9,685 nucleotides of DNA from an uncultured Collinsella sp. (GTDB lineage: Bacteria > Actinomycetota > Coriobacteriia > Coriobacteriales > Coriobacteriaceae), in contig UQIC01000052.1 of the NCBI GenBank assembly GCA_900540985.1, positions 1 through 9,685 on the forward strand, given 5' to 3'. Under the pieces are notes generated by a model. The model was not told the DNA's origin and did not search any database. It saw only the letters and a list, made by a program, of their open reading frames with translations. The translations under genes and the position numbers were made by a program. This document shows positions 1-6,435 of the stretch, piece after piece (within the stretch, counting starts at the first letter, position 1; each line of letters opens with the position of its first letter).

Positions 1-56
1 AGAGCGCTTGACTGGCAGTCAAGAGGTCAGGGGTTCGATCCCCCTCGTCTCCACCA
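1..56 (+). tRNA. tRNA-Ala (anticodon GGC), 3' part only
   Basis: The window opens inside a tRNA. The anticodon stem is 7-11 (CTTGA) with 19-23 (TCAAG), enclosing the loop CTGGCAG at 12-18, so the anticodon at 14-16 is GGC and reads the alanine codon GCC. The T arm is AGGGG / TTCGATC / CCCCT, and the 3' acceptor strand CGTCTCC is followed by A73 and an encoded CCA ending at 56. The acceptor base at position 70 is T, which allows the G3:U70 pair that marks alanine tRNAs; the 5' half with G3 is outside the window, so this cannot be confirmed here. Confidence 0.9.
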
Positions 57-66
57 TCGTGAATGC

Positions 67-97
67 AAAGGCCTTCGGAATTCCGAAGGCCTTTTTT
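67..97 (+). terminator. Rho-independent terminator after tRNA-Ala
   Basis: A perfect inverted repeat, 67-80 against 81-94 (AAAGGCCTTCGGAA / TTCCGAAGGCCTTT), runs straight into a T tract at 92-97. It starts 10 nt after the tRNA CCA end, so it should end the tRNA transcript and insulate it from the polysaccharide operon. Because the repeat is symmetrical with A on its left side, it may also work weakly in the other direction. Confidence 0.9.
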
Positions 98-365
98 CAT
101 GCCAAAACACTACGCGCCACAAACCCCACCTATGCCAACAAAAAGTTGCACAATTTATTTCCCATGTCTGTACATAGTTTGTTAGACTAACGCAATTACC
201 AGTGCAGCTCGCCGTTCCATTAGTGCTTAAGGAACGCCCCTAATCACCGCCAATACCTCAATAACCTGCATCAATGTGAACAACATTCCAAAACAACACC
301 CTTGAACACGCTAAATGAACGATATGTTGTCCACCACAAGCCAAATCAGTTTCGTTACCAGCTTG
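98..365. other. Gene-free spacer between tRNA terminator and operon promoter
   Basis: I see no convincing gene in this AT-leaning stretch. Two small dyads stand out: an 11-bp palindrome GTTAG-A-CTAAC at 181-191, and an imperfect hairpin at 213-236 (CGTTCC + TTA against TAA + GGAACG, one bulged A). Either could be an operator or a weak hairpin; nothing ties them to a known regulator. A sequence TTGCAC at 146-151 resembles a -35 box, but no good -10 lies at the right distance. Confidence 0.5.
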
Positions 366-374
366 TGCTAGGAT
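366..374 (+). promoter_or_regulatory. Candidate extended -10 promoter of the polysaccharide operon
   Basis: TGCTAGGAT at 366-374 fits an extended -10 (TGn followed by TAnnnT), giving a start of transcription near 381. The region about 17 nt upstream (TCAGTT, around 346-351) is a poor -35, which is tolerated in extended -10 promoters. It is the best promoter-like sequence upstream of the first gene, and it would produce a leader of about 450 nt. This is inferred from sequence only. Confidence 0.4.
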
Positions 375-440
375 ACTTAGCGTTACATGAGTTCAACTGT
401 GCTCGCGGCTCCAGCAAGTCGCAAAGCGCAGGGTCGATAA

Positions 441-464
441 GCATCCGGCCGTAACGGCGGTGCC
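441..464 (+). promoter_or_regulatory. Leader hairpin 1
   Basis: GCATC at 441-445 can pair with GGTGC at 459-463, counting one G-U pair. After a two-base bulge, GGCCG-side bases at 448-451 pair with CGGC at 455-458 around a UAA loop. No T tract follows, so it is not a terminator. The preceding CGCAAAGC (421 region) is reminiscent of some riboswitch cores, but the rest does not fit. Confidence 0.4.
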
Positions 465-568
465 AGAAACACCACGAGCTCCAATAAAGAAGTCATGCGG
501 CTCTTTAAATTTGTGTTGATTTATTTATGAGATGCAAATTCTAGTAGTTCGTATGCCAATACGTAGCA

Positions 569-638
569 GTCTTCAGCTGTTTGCGTGTGGTCCAGTTTTG
601 TACCCGCTTGACTGGCTCGCACGCAGCCAGCTGGGGAT
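569..638 (+). promoter_or_regulatory. Leader hairpin 2, very long stem
   Basis: Bases 574-596 pair with 611-633: 18 Watson-Crick pairs, 3 G-U pairs and 2 mismatches over 23 positions, around a 14-nt loop (597-610). Five further outer pairs, including wobbles, extend the stem to 569-638. The sequence TTATTTT follows at 643-649 after a short spacer. The hairpin could therefore be an imperfect terminator/attenuator or the recognition element for the antiterminator encoded just downstream. G-U pairs in place of strict complementarity suggest that structure is kept at the RNA level. Confidence 0.6.
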
Positions 639-729
639 GCGGTTATTTTGCGATACACGTCCGCGTCTCTAGCAACTGCATTTGTACATACCGTTCACGG
701 TGGGGCAGAGCCACGTGCTTGTCTGACTG

Positions 730-802
730 GGCTCAGGGTTTGAATATGGAGCGCCTTCGCGCACAAGCGCCCTGGCGAAGCCATACCCAAACCCCGTGAG
801 CC
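730..802 (+). promoter_or_regulatory. Leader hairpin 3, next to the loaP ribosome-binding site
   Basis: The stem is built in blocks: GGCTCA 730-735 with TGAGCC 797-802, GGGTTTG 736-742 with CAAACCC 788-794, TATGG 745-749 with CCATA 781-785, CGCC 752-755 with GGCG 774-777, and GCGC 759-762 with GCGC 767-770 around an ACAA loop. Small internal loops separate the blocks. It ends 15 nt before the Shine-Dalgarno sequence. CTTGTCT at 718-724 can also pair with AGACA...AAG at 810-819, reaching into that site. GAGCC 708-712 could instead pair with GGCTC 730-734, so an alternative fold exists. Confidence 0.6.
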
Positions 803-816
803 ACACGTAAGACAGC

Positions 817-823
817 AAGGGGG
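817..823 (+). promoter_or_regulatory. Shine-Dalgarno sequence that sets the loaP start
   Basis: AAGGGGG at 817-823 lies 8 nt before GTG 832, an ideal distance. The in-frame GTGs at 823 and 826 overlap or abut this motif and would have no usable binding site. The protein beginning MWYVIQV from GTG 832 also matches the usual NusG-family N-terminus. Confidence 0.7.
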
Positions 824-831
824 TGGTGCTC

Positions 832-1377
832 GTGTGGTATGTGATCCAAGTCATTAACGGTCGCGAAGACGTAATGCGTGAGCGCATTGAGCGCATGGTG
901 CCGACTGGTGCCATGCATGAGCTCTTTTATCCCCAATATCAAACCGAGATCAAGGTACACGGCGAATGGGTCAAGACGACCAAGCCGCTCTTTCCCGGTT
1001 ATCTCATCTGCGATACGGCAGACCCTCAAACTGTGCAACAGTATCTGCTACGCATGGACGACTTTGCCCGGGTGCTTTCCCAGGACGGTCAGTTTGTGCC
1101 GCTGGCAAAAGAAGAGGTCCAGCTTATTGGCGGCTTTACGCATAGGGGAGACCGCGTAGTGCCCATGAGCGAGGCCCTAAAAGACGGTGACCAGGTCGTA
1201 GTTACGGCAGGTCCGCTGCTGGGCCACGAAGGCCTTATCAAAACAATTAACAGACGCAAGAGCACTGCTTATTTGGAGCTCGACCTGTGCGGCCGACGCG
1301 TAACCACCCGCGTTGGCCTCGCGGTGCTTTCCAACGGGCAGCGTGTGATGCGCAACCTTAAAAAGGCGATCGCCTAG
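832..1377 (+). CDS. loaP: LoaP-type NusG-family transcription antiterminator
   Basis: This 181-residue protein is a specialised NusG paralogue. It starts with the family signature WYVIQV and a NusG N-terminal domain (about residues 1-100, including KPLFPGYLI at 51-59), which binds the RNA polymerase clamp. A KOW domain follows at about 117-165, with GDQVVVTAGPLLGHEGLIK and then a conserved tail ending VGLAVL. The GPL-G-EG-IK pattern and the following repeat-like strand are typical of LoaP rather than housekeeping NusG. LoaP proteins act by processive antitermination on long biosynthetic operons and are often encoded first in, or beside, the operon they control. Here the gene is first, behind a long structured leader, so autoregulation through the leader is likely (inference). 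The start at GTG 832 was chosen over GTG 823/826 from Shine-Dalgarno spacing. Confidence 0.87.
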   Translation: MWYVIQVINGREDVMRERIERMVPTGAMHELFYPQYQTEIKVHGEWVKTTKPLFPGYLICDTADPQTVQQYLLRMDDFARVLSQDGQFVPLAKEEVQLIGGFTHRGDRVVPMSEALKDGDQVVVTAGPLLGHEGLIKTINRRKSTAYLELDLCGRRVTTRVGLAVLSNGQRVMRNLKKAIA

Positions 1378-1398
1378 CTGCGTGCGGTCGCTACGCAG
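1378..1398 (+). repeat. Small intergenic hairpin after loaP
   Basis: CTGCGT at 1378-1383 and ACGCAG at 1393-1398 form a perfect 6-bp inverted repeat with a 9-nt loop, directly after the loaP stop codon. This 51-nt gap is the largest between genes of the operon. No T tract follows, so it is not an obvious intrinsic terminator; it may mark mRNA processing or be incidental. Confidence 0.4.
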
Positions 1399-1428
1399 AA
1401 CAGGGAGTATCCGCGGCCCGGGGACGAA

Positions 1429-2193
1429 GTGTTGGAAGAGAACGTGTCAGATAAACCTCAATATGCAAAGGATGCGCCCGCGGGGGCAGCGCTCATCGCT
1501 CAGGCCATGGACCGGCGTGAAGGCGCCGGTCGCTACAAGGCCATGCAATCCATCATAGACTGGGATCGCTCGCGCCTGGCCTACCGTGCCGTCAAGCGCT
1601 CGTTCGACATCGTGTTCAGCAGTGTCGCGCTCGTCCTCATCGCGATCCCCGGACTGGCGCTCGCCGCGGCCATCCGCTTGGAGAGCGAGGGCAACCCGTT
1701 CTACAGCCAGATCCGCGTGGGCCAGACCCACCGCGACGGCAGCCTGTCCACCTTCCGCATGTGGAAGTTCCGCTCCATGTACAGGGACGCCGACGAGCGA
1801 CTCGCCGAGCTCAGGGGGCAGAACGAGATCGCCGGTGCCATGTTCAAGATGAAAGACGACCCCCGCGTCACAAAGATCGGCAGGTTCATCCGCAAGCACT
1901 CCATCGACGAGTTCCCGCAGTTCCTCAACGTGTTCCTGGGCCAGATGTCCGTCGTGGGTCCGCGTCCGCCGCTGCCGAATGAGGTGGCCGAGTACACCGA
2001 GTTCGACCTGCAGCGCCTGGCCGTGAAGCCTGGCATTACCGGATGGTGGCAGGTTACTGATCGAAACTCAACTGGTTTCGACGGTATGGTCCAGCGAGAT
2101 CTTGAGTACATTGCGAGGCGTGGCATTCTCACCGACTTAAGGATTATCGCCCTCACCGTTATTGAAGTAATCACGGGAAAGGGTGCGTTTTAG
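1429..2193 (+). CDS. Undecaprenyl-phosphate sugar-phosphate transferase (initiating phosphoglycosyl transferase)
   Basis: This 254-residue enzyme belongs to the bacterial sugar transferase family (monotopic phosphoglycosyl transferases, as in PglC and the C-terminal half of WcaJ/WbaP). It would transfer a sugar 1-phosphate from a UDP-sugar to undecaprenyl phosphate at the inner face of the membrane, starting each repeat unit. Visible features are a hydrophobic re-entrant helix at about 58-82 following KRSFDIVFS, the WKFRSM motif at 112-117, the catalytic Asp-Glu pair D160-E161 in SIDEFPQ, SVVGPRPPLP at 174-183, and KPGITGWWQV at 200-209. It lacks the four-helix N-terminal region of WcaJ; instead about 50 poorly conserved residues precede the core. 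The GTG start at 1429 has GGGGA upstream; GTG 1444 is an alternative. Third-base composition falls sharply near 2040. The sugar donor cannot be told from sequence. Confidence 0.9.
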   Translation: MLEENVSDKPQYAKDAPAGAALIAQAMDRREGAGRYKAMQSIIDWDRSRLAYRAVKRSFDIVFSSVALVLIAIPGLALAAAIRLESEGNPFYSQIRVGQTHRDGSLSTFRMWKFRSMYRDADERLAELRGQNEIAGAMFKMKDDPRVTKIGRFIRKHSIDEFPQFLNVFLGQMSVVGPRPPLPNEVAEYTEFDLQRLAVKPGITGWWQVTDRNSTGFDGMVQRDLEYIARRGILTDLRIIALTVIEVITGKGAF

Positions 2194-2969
2194 TGCTTAA
2201 GTCCTATCATCATTATCCCGAATTGAACCGTGTGCCCGTGATCGATGTCCCGATCACGGGCACCAATATGTCTGAATGCGTCGATTTCATTACTCATAAT
2301 ATCGACAATCTGCATGGCGAGTATATCTGCGTCTCTAACGCCCATACGTCGGTCATGGCTCATGACGATCCCAGCTACTGGTCCTGTCAGGCTGAGTCCG
2401 TTATGTCCGTTCCCGATGGGAAGCCCCTATCGGTTGTCGGCCGAAAGGCGATCGCGTCGATGGGGCGCGTGACCGGTCCGGATCTGATGCGCGAGATTTT
2501 CAGTATTTCCGCTCAGCACGGATGGAGCCATTACTTCTACGGCAACGAACAGAAAAATCTTGAGGCGCTCAAGGATTCTCTTCAAGAAGAGTATCCGGGC
2601 CTGGAAATCGCCGGCATGGAGCCTTCCGTCTTCCGCCCGCTCTCCGATGGCGAGAAACGAGACCTTTCACGACGCATTGCCGATTCTGGCGCCGACTTTG
2701 CATGGATTGCACTTGGCGCTCCGCGCCAGGAAGTCCTCATGCATGAGCTTAAAGGCGGCCCCCAGCCACTGATGATCGGCGTAGGGGGTGCCTTCAACGT
2801 CCTCGCCGGCGTGGTGCCGGAGGCACCGATTTGGATGCAGAACCTAAGTCTTGAGTGGCTATACCGCCTGATGCAGGAGCCGAAGCGATTATTCAAACGA
2901 TATCTCGTTACTAATACCAAATTTCTCTTTTACCAGTTCACGGGCGCTAAACGCAAGGAAGGCAAGTAG
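2193..2969 (+). CDS. GT26 (TagA/WecG/CpsF) glycosyltransferase
   Basis: This 258-residue protein matches the WecG/TagA/CpsF family, which adds the second sugar (N-acetylmannosamine or its uronic acid in known cases) to a lipid-linked first sugar. Motifs are SNAHTSV at 48-54, PDGKPL at 74-79 holding the conserved catalytic-region Asp, WIALGAPRQE around 171-180, GVGGAFNVLAG around 196-206, and the C-terminal LEWLYRLMQEPKRLFKRY, a basic amphipathic tail that docks these enzymes on the membrane. The GTG start overlaps the preceding stop by one base (TAGTG), with AAAGGG at 2178-2183 as binding site, so translation is probably coupled. No dedicated UDP-ManNAc-making enzyme is visible here, because the epimerase at 5252-6433 is of the CapG type; the actual donor is open. 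It carries a 13-bp inverted repeat near its 5' end. Confidence 0.9.
   Translation: MLKSYHHYPELNRVPVIDVPITGTNMSECVDFITHNIDNLHGEYICVSNAHTSVMAHDDPSYWSCQAESVMSVPDGKPLSVVGRKAIASMGRVTGPDLMREIFSISAQHGWSHYFYGNEQKNLEALKDSLQEEYPGLEIAGMEPSVFRPLSDGEKRDLSRRIADSGADFAWIALGAPRQEVLMHELKGGPQPLMIGVGGAFNVLAGVVPEAPIWMQNLSLEWLYRLMQEPKRLFKRYLVTNTKFLFYQFTGAKRKEGK
2232..2263. repeat. 13-bp perfect inverted repeat inside the GT26 gene
   Basis: GTGCCCGTGATCG at 2232-2244 is the exact reverse complement of 2251-2263, with a 6-nt loop. It lies 39 nt into the gene and encodes VPVID and ITGT on its two arms. No T tract follows. By a rough uniform-composition estimate, an arm this long with a short loop is expected well under once per 10 kb. 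Confidence 0.9.
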
Positions 2970-4028
2970 ATGAAACCCACCACCGCATTCAAAGACAAGA
3001 CCCTCATGATCACGGGCGGCACCGGCTCGTTCGGCAACACCCTGCTCAAGCACTTCATGGACACCGACCTGGCCGAGATCCGCATCTTCTCCCGCGATGA
3101 GAAGAAGCAGGACGACATGCGTCACCGCCTGCAGGAGAAGTCCCCCGAGCTCGCCTCCAAGGTGCGCTTCTTCATCGGCGACGTCCGCAACGCCCAGAGC
3201 GTGCGCGACGCCATGCACGGCGTGGACTACATCTTCCACGCCGCCGCCTTGAAGCAGGTTCCCTCCTGCGAGTTCTTCCCCATGGAGGCCGTGCGCACCA
3301 ACGTCATCGGTACGGACAACGTTCTGCACGCCGCCATCGACGAGGGCGTGGACCGCGTCGTGTGCCTGTCCACCGACAAGGCGGCCTACCCCATCAACGC
3401 CATGGGCAAGTCCAAGGCCATGATGGAGTCCATCATCTACGCCAACGCCCGCAACGGCGCCGGCCGCACCACCATCTGCTGCACCCGCTACGGCAACGTC
3501 ATGTGCTCGCGCGGCAGCGTCATCCCGCTGTTCATCGACCGCATCCGCAAGGGCGAGCCTCTGACGGTCACCGACCCCAACATGACCCGCTTCCTCATGA
3601 ACCTGGACGAGGCCGTCGACCTGGTGCAGTTCGCCTTCGAGCACGCCAACCCCGGCGACCTGTTCATCCAGAAGGCCCCGGCCTCCACGATCGGCGACCT
3701 CGCCGAGGCCGTGCAGGAGGTCTTCGGCCGCGTGGGCACCCAGGTGATCGGCACCCGCCACGGCGAGAAGCTGTTCGAGACCCTCATGACCCGCGAGGAG
3801 CGCCTGAGGGCCGAGGACATGGGCGGCTACTACCGCGTGGCCTGCGACTCGCGCGACCTGAACTACGACAAGTTTGTCGTGGACGGCGAAGTGGAGACCC
3901 AGGCCGACGAGTCCTACACCTCCCACAACACCGAGAGGCTCGACGTGGAGGGCACCATCGCCAAGATCAAGACCGCCGAGTACGTGCAGCTGGCCCTGGA
4001 GGGCCGCGAGCACGAGGCGGTGCAGTAG
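2970..4028 (+). CDS. capE: UDP-GlcNAc 4,6-dehydratase/epimerase CapE (FnlA/WbjB)
   Basis: This 352-residue extended short-chain dehydrogenase/reductase performs the first step of UDP-N-acetyl-L-fucosamine synthesis: dehydration and epimerisation of UDP-GlcNAc to a 4-keto-6-deoxy-L-arabino intermediate. The NAD-binding motif TGGTGSFG lies at 15-22, the acidic/basic pair D136-K137 in CLSTDKAAYPIN, and the active-site lysine at 149 in MGKSK. The usual catalytic tyrosine of YxxxK is methionine (M145), as recalled for CapE-type enzymes, which separates them from FlaA1/PseB. The C-terminal part (NYDKFVVDG to the end) is the CapE-specific tail. Start ATG directly follows the previous stop (TAGATG), with AAGGAAGG at 2955-2962. 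The gene is much richer in G/C at third positions than its upstream neighbour. Equivalent names are fnlA and wbjB. Confidence 0.93.
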   Translation: MKPTTAFKDKTLMITGGTGSFGNTLLKHFMDTDLAEIRIFSRDEKKQDDMRHRLQEKSPELASKVRFFIGDVRNAQSVRDAMHGVDYIFHAAALKQVPSCEFFPMEAVRTNVIGTDNVLHAAIDEGVDRVVCLSTDKAAYPINAMGKSKAMMESIIYANARNGAGRTTICCTRYGNVMCSRGSVIPLFIDRIRKGEPLTVTDPNMTRFLMNLDEAVDLVQFAFEHANPGDLFIQKAPASTIGDLAEAVQEVFGRVGTQVIGTRHGEKLFETLMTREERLRAEDMGGYYRVACDSRDLNYDKFVVDGEVETQADESYTSHNTERLDVEGTIAKIKTAEYVQLALEGREHEAVQ

Positions 4029-4029
4029 G

Positions 4030-5247
4030 GTGCGCGTCCTCGTCACCGGCGCCAGGGGTTTCGTCGGGAAAAACCTCTGCTGTGCACTGGAGAACATAAG
4101 GGACGGCAAGGACCGCCGCGAGAAATACGCGAGACTGCTTCCCCTCGAGGTCATGGAGTACGACATCGATTCCACGCCCGAGGAGCTGGACGGCTACTGC
4201 TCCCGCGCGGACTTCGTTTTCAACCTGGCTGGCGTCAACCGCCCCAAGGACCAGGCGGAGTTCATGGAGGGCAACTTCGGTTTCGCCTCCACGTTGCTGG
4301 ATACCCTCGAGCGCCACGGGAACACGTGCCCCGTCATGCTCTCCAGCTCCGCGCAGGCTAGCCTGTCGGGCCGCTTCGAGGGCTCGGTCTACGGCGAGTC
4401 GAAGCTCGCGGGGGAGGGCCTTTTCCGCGAGTATTCCGAGCGCACGGGGGCGCCGGTGCTCATCTACCGCTTCCCGAACCTCTACGGCAAGTGGTGCCGT
4501 CCGCGGTACAACTCCGCCGTGGCGACCTTCTGCGACGCCATCGCGAACGGCCGCCCCTACACTGTCAACGACCCCTCCGTGGAGCTGGAGCTCCTCTACA
4601 TTGACGACCTAGTCGGGGAGATGCTGGGCGCTTTGCTGGGTCAGGAGCACCGCTGCGGATACGACGGGCTGGAGCGCGTCGACGGTGACGATTTCTGCTA
4701 CGTCCCCGGGACCGACGTGAAGACCCTTGGCGAGATCGTCTACCTGCTCGACTGCTTCCGCGACAGCCGCGAGACGCTTACCGTCCCCGACCTTACGGAG
4801 GGTTCCTTCTCCAAGAAGCTCTGGAGCACGTTCCTTTCCTACTACGAGCCGGGACACTTCGCCTATAGCCTCAAGCCCAATGTCGACGACCGCGGCTTTT
4901 TCACCGAGTTCCTGCGCACGCCGGAGCGCGGCCAGGTCTCGATCAACGTCTCGAGGCCCGGCATCACCAAGGGCAACCACTGGCACATGAGCAAGTGGGA
5001 GAGGTTCCTGGTGGTCTCCGGCACAGCCTCCATCAAGCTGAGGAAGGTGGGGGAGGACGCTGAGGGCGAGCCGTTCCCCGTCGACGAGTACGTCGTCTCG
5101 GGATCCGACATGCGCCCTGTGGAGATGATTCCCGGCTACACGCACTCAATCACCAACCTGTCCGACACCGAGGACCTCGTGACGGTCATGTGGGCCAACG
5201 AGCCCTTCGACCCCGAGAACCCCGACACCTACTACGAGGAGGTCTAG
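4030..5247 (+). CDS. capF: Bifunctional reductase/epimerase CapF (FnlB/WbjC)
   Basis: This 405-residue two-domain enzyme performs the second step toward UDP-L-FucNAc: C3 epimerisation and NADPH-dependent C4 reduction of the CapE product to UDP-2-acetamido-2,6-dideoxy-L-talose. The N-terminal reductase domain shows the dinucleotide motif TGARGFVG at 6-13, FNLAGVNRP at 64-72 and the catalytic Y121-x3-K125 in YGESK. The C-terminal cupin domain (about 285-405) begins with DDRGFF and carries the metal-binding set GNHWHMSKWE (H317, H319, E324) and H372 in PGYTHSITN. The GTG start at 4030 lies one base after the capE stop and opens with the Rossmann strand; the frame stays open upstream to about 3874, but that part overlaps capE and resembles nothing. 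Length is normal for the family. Confidence 0.93.
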   Translation: MRVLVTGARGFVGKNLCCALENIRDGKDRREKYARLLPLEVMEYDIDSTPEELDGYCSRADFVFNLAGVNRPKDQAEFMEGNFGFASTLLDTLERHGNTCPVMLSSSAQASLSGRFEGSVYGESKLAGEGLFREYSERTGAPVLIYRFPNLYGKWCRPRYNSAVATFCDAIANGRPYTVNDPSVELELLYIDDLVGEMLGALLGQEHRCGYDGLERVDGDDFCYVPGTDVKTLGEIVYLLDCFRDSRETLTVPDLTEGSFSKKLWSTFLSYYEPGHFAYSLKPNVDDRGFFTEFLRTPERGQVSINVSRPGITKGNHWHMSKWERFLVVSGTASIKLRKVGEDAEGEPFPVDEYVVSGSDMRPVEMIPGYTHSITNLSDTEDLVTVMWANEPFDPENPDTYYEEV

Positions 5248-5251
5248 CCGC

Positions 5252-6433
5252 ATGGGCAAGGACTATTCCGATATCGCATTCGAGGACGACGGCCGCCTGA
5301 AGCTGCTGATCATCGTGGGCACCCGTCCCGAGGTCATCCGTCTGTCCGAGGTCATCAAGAAGTGCCGCCGCCACTTCGACTGCCTGCTGGCGCACACCGG
5401 GCAGAACTACGATTACATGCTTAACGGCATCTTCTTCCGAGACCTGGAGCTCGCCGACCCCGACGTCTACCTGGACGCCGTGGGCGCAGACCTGGGCGAG
5501 ACCGTGGGCAACATCATCGCCGCGAGCTATAGGCTGATGGTCGAGGTCCAGCCCGACGCCCTGCTGATCCTGGGCGACACCAACAGCTGCCTGTCCGCCA
5601 TCGCGGCCAAGCGCCTGCACATCCCCATCTTCCACATGGAGGCCGGCAACCGCTGCAAGGACGAGTGCCTGCCCGAGGAGACCAACCGCCGCATCGTCGA
5701 CGTGATCTCCGACGTCAACCTGGCATACTCCGAGCACGCCCGCCTCTACCTCAAGGACACCGGCTGCGCACCCGAGCGCACCTACGTCACGGGATCTCCC
5801 ATGGCCGAGGTCCTGCGCGCCAACCTGGGCAAGATCGAGGCGTCGGACGTCCTTACCGAGCTCGGCCTGGAGCCGAAGAAGTACATGCTGCTCTCGGCGC
5901 ACCGCGAGGAGAACATCGACACCGAGGCCAACTTCACGAGCCTGTTCACCGCCATCAACGCGCTCGCGGAGAAGTACGACATGCCTATCCTGTACTCCTG
6001 CCACCCGCGCTCCCGCAAGCGCCTGGAGGCCACCGGGTTCAAGCTGGACCCGCGCGTGCGCATGCACGAGCCCATGGGCTTTCACGACTACAACTGCCTG
6101 CAGATGAACGCCTTCGCGGTGGTGTCCGACTCCGGCACGCTGCCCGAGGAGTCCAGCTTCTTCGCGTCTATCGGCCGCCCGTTCCCGGCGGTGTGCATCC
6201 GCACCTCCACCGAGCGCCCCGAGGCCCTGGACAAGGCCTGCTTCACGCTCGCCGGCATCAGCGAACGCGGCCTGCTCCAGGCCGTCCACACCGCCGTCGA
6301 GCTCGACGCCGAGGGCTCGCTTCCCGAGGCCCCCGTGCCCGACTACGCCGACGAGACCGTGTCAACCAAGGTGGTCAAGATCATCCAGAGCTACACCGGC
6401 GTCGTGGACAAGATGGTGTGGAGGAAGGCTTAG
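5252..6433 (+). CDS. capG: UDP-N-acetyl-L-talosamine 2-epimerase CapG (FnlC/WbjD)
   Basis: This 393-residue protein belongs to the non-hydrolysing UDP-GlcNAc 2-epimerase family. In this context it performs the last step, C2 epimerisation of the CapF product to UDP-N-acetyl-L-fucosamine. Motifs are GTRPE at 23-27, HTGQNYD at 48-54, GDTNS at 108-112, HMEAGNRC at 128-135, PEETNR at 141-146, SAHREEN at 215-221 and SDSGTLPEES at 292-301. The AGNRC-x-(D/E)-PEE-NR run is characteristic of CapG/FnlC rather than WecB/MnaA. The adjacent capE and capF make this assignment firm. ATG follows capF by 4 nt, with GAGGAGG at 5236-5242 inside the end of capF, so translation is likely coupled. GC-rich third positions match capE. 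Confidence 0.93.
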   Translation: MGKDYSDIAFEDDGRLKLLIIVGTRPEVIRLSEVIKKCRRHFDCLLAHTGQNYDYMLNGIFFRDLELADPDVYLDAVGADLGETVGNIIAASYRLMVEVQPDALLILGDTNSCLSAIAAKRLHIPIFHMEAGNRCKDECLPEETNRRIVDVISDVNLAYSEHARLYLKDTGCAPERTYVTGSPMAEVLRANLGKIEASDVLTELGLEPKKYMLLSAHREENIDTEANFTSLFTAINALAEKYDMPILYSCHPRSRKRLEATGFKLDPRVRMHEPMGFHDYNCLQMNAFAVVSDSGTLPEESSFFASIGRPFPAVCIRTSTERPEALDKACFTLAGISERGLLQAVHTAVELDAEGSLPEAPVPDYADETVSTKVVKIIQSYTGVVDKMVWRKA

Positions 6434-6435
6434 CC

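Larger units (their letters stand above)
381..831 (+). promoter_or_regulatory. Long structured 5' leader of the loaP operon
   Basis: About 450 nt lie between the candidate promoter and the first start codon, with no convincing coding sequence. The leader can fold into three notable hairpins (441-464, 569-638, 730-802). A weak closing pairing, GCTCG 401-405 with CGAGC 475-479, could frame the first as a separate domain. Long leaders upstream of NusG-paralogue genes commonly carry the element that recruits the antiterminator to RNA polymerase. I could not match this leader to a known riboswitch class. Confidence 0.55.

Noticed and set aside
146..178. Promoter with TTGCAC as -35
   Set aside because: No acceptable -10 hexamer lies 16-18 nt downstream; CATAGT is 21 nt away.
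8..190. 60-codon open frame over the tRNA and its terminator
   Set aside because: It starts inside the tRNA, crosses the terminator hairpin and has no ribosome-binding site.
452..464. ops/JUMPstart-like element (GGCGGTGCC)
   Set aside because: Only GGCGGT matches the ops core GGCGGTAGC, and LoaP-type proteins are not expected to use ops.
401..482. Possible c-di-GMP-I riboswitch, from CGCAAAGC, GCGCAGGGTC and CCGGCC fragments
   Set aside because: The fragments resemble parts of the class but are in the wrong order and the second conserved hairpin is missing. A covariance-model search would settle it.
581..799. 72-codon open frame in the leader
   Set aside because: It lies across the large leader hairpins, lacks a ribosome-binding site and its translation looks non-biological.
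3420..3436. 17-bp palindrome in capE (ATGATGGA-G-TCCATCAT)
   Set aside because: With a one-base centre it makes only a short hairpin, and shorter palindromes like this are common in GC-rich coding DNA.
3874..4029. Upstream extension of the capF frame inside capE
   Set aside because: The extra residues are Pro/Arg/Ser-rich and overlap capE; GTG 4030 begins exactly at the Rossmann strand of CapF.
2889..4175. Long open frame on the minus strand (428 codons) opposite capE
   Set aside because: It is a by-product of GC-rich codons: its translation is dominated by Gly, Val, His, Leu and Ala without family motifs, and the + strand encodes a clear CapE.
5186..6289. Long open frame on the minus strand (367 codons) opposite capG
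   Set aside because: Same GC-driven shadow; the low-complexity translation matches no family, while the + strand has all CapG motifs.
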